Assembly: GCF_900699045.1 (NCBI RefSeq)
Contig: NZ_CAADHL010000001.1
Location: 62,001 to 126,000 of the forward strand
DNA length: 64,000 nt
Reading direction: 5' to 3'
Origin: Candidatus Williamhamiltonella defendens
Lineage (GTDB): Bacteria > Pseudomonadota > Gammaproteobacteria > Enterobacterales > Enterobacteriaceae
The notes under the pieces are model-generated. The model searched no databases. It was not told the origin of the DNA and saw only the letters and a list, made by a program, of their open reading frames with translations. Positions 63,722 through 64,000 of this stretch are shown here, piece after piece. The position numbers were made by a program, and so were the translations under genes. The first letter of the stretch is position 1. The number at the start of each line of letters is the position of its first letter.

Positions 63722-64000
63722 TTAATAAAAATAAAGCGGCAACTTTCGTAAAAAATCGGATAAAGCTCGATAATTCGCCGGTATATTCTTAGATAATAAA
63801 GGCAAATTTGCTCTTTGTGCTAACTCAGGCGGTAAGTCCAGTCTCAATTTTAGAATAGACTCTATCTTGTCTTTAAATTTTGCAGGATGAGCTGTCCCAA
63901 GGAATATGCCGGATTCTCCTGCTTGAAGCTGATCACGTAACACACGATAAGCTACGGCTGCATGGGGTTCAGAAAGACAGCCTAATTCATTGAGTTCTAA
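63722..64000 (-). CDS. thrC: Threonine synthase, C-terminal part
   Basis: The last 92 codons of threonine synthase; the gene continues beyond the right edge. The frame is open to base 64000 and shows EPHAAVAYRVLRDQL, the FLGTAHPAKFKDKIES motif and LPLLSKNIPANYRALSDFL, all typical of the enteric C-terminus. Makes threonine from phosphohomoserine with PLP. Together with dapA this indicates retained synthesis of aspartate-family amino acids. Confidence 0.93.
   Translation of the reverse strand, partial: LELNELGCLSEPHAAVAYRVLRDQLQAGESGIFLGTAHPAKFKDKIESILKLRLDLPPELAQRANLPLLSKNIPANYRALSDFLRKLPLYFY

Overview
The window reads as a gammaproteobacterium of the order Enterobacterales whose genome is being reduced. 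Gene content and order match E. coli/Yersinia closely (thrS-infC-rpmI-rplT-pheST-ihfA; S10-spc-alpha ribosomal operons; dapA-bamC-purC; feoABC; gltA facing sdhCDAB-sucABCD; efp facing epmB). The sequence is visibly AT-rich, and several stretches consist only of wrecked genes. A facultative insect symbiont of the Hamiltonella/Regiella/Arsenophonus kind is the best guess, and Hamiltonella-like is my first choice. This is inference from protein similarity and decay style; no species marker was searched.

Layout. 1-382: end of the fructose PTS permease fruA. 494-1723: alaA. 1846-8869 (+): translation cluster thrS-infC-rpmI-rplT-pheS-pheT-ihfA; infC keeps its unusual ATT start. 8900-10745: ruined mukF and mukE, with mukB absent. 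10782-12401 (+): intact ldtD, the gene that follows mukB in E. coli. 12410-17267 (-): prlC, purC, bamC, dapA. 17406-31118 (-): complete S10, spc and alpha operons from rpsJ to rplQ, including secY, rpoA and the short rpmJ, with recognisable operon boundaries. 31365-38085 (-): fossil of an iron-siderophore operon (NIS synthetase, cysteine-synthase-like enzyme, binding protein, permease, ATPase), headed by a surviving Fur-box-like site. 38538-41303 (+): intact feoABC behind a second, better Fur box. About 41600-44380 (-): remnants of a large toxin-like gene. 44810-56071: citrate synthase and the sdh-suc TCA genes, all intact. About 56501-59440 (+): dead subtilisin-type lipoprotein autotransporter. 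59615-59995 (+): rnpB. 60067-64000: pfkA, efp, epmB, folD and the end of thrC.

How it fits together. Core translation, the oxidative TCA branch, glycolysis, folate C1 metabolism and the lysine/threonine pathway genes in the window (dapA, thrC) are intact. Lost functions are those of a free-living or aggressive lifestyle: siderophore synthesis and uptake, a surface protease, a toxin, and the MukBEF condensin. Iron supply appears to have shifted to ferrous uptake by Feo.

I found no convincing new biological system. The most useful observations are the loss of MukBEF with ldtD retained, the silent siderophore operon next to a live feo operon under paired Fur sites, the autotransporter inactivated by removal of its catalytic serine and by a 22-bp duplication, a 12-bp perfect hairpin in ldtD that may terminate the opposite-strand operon, and the A/T-only substituted arm of rnpB. 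Where I compare with E. coli lengths or motifs I rely on memory; no alignment was run.
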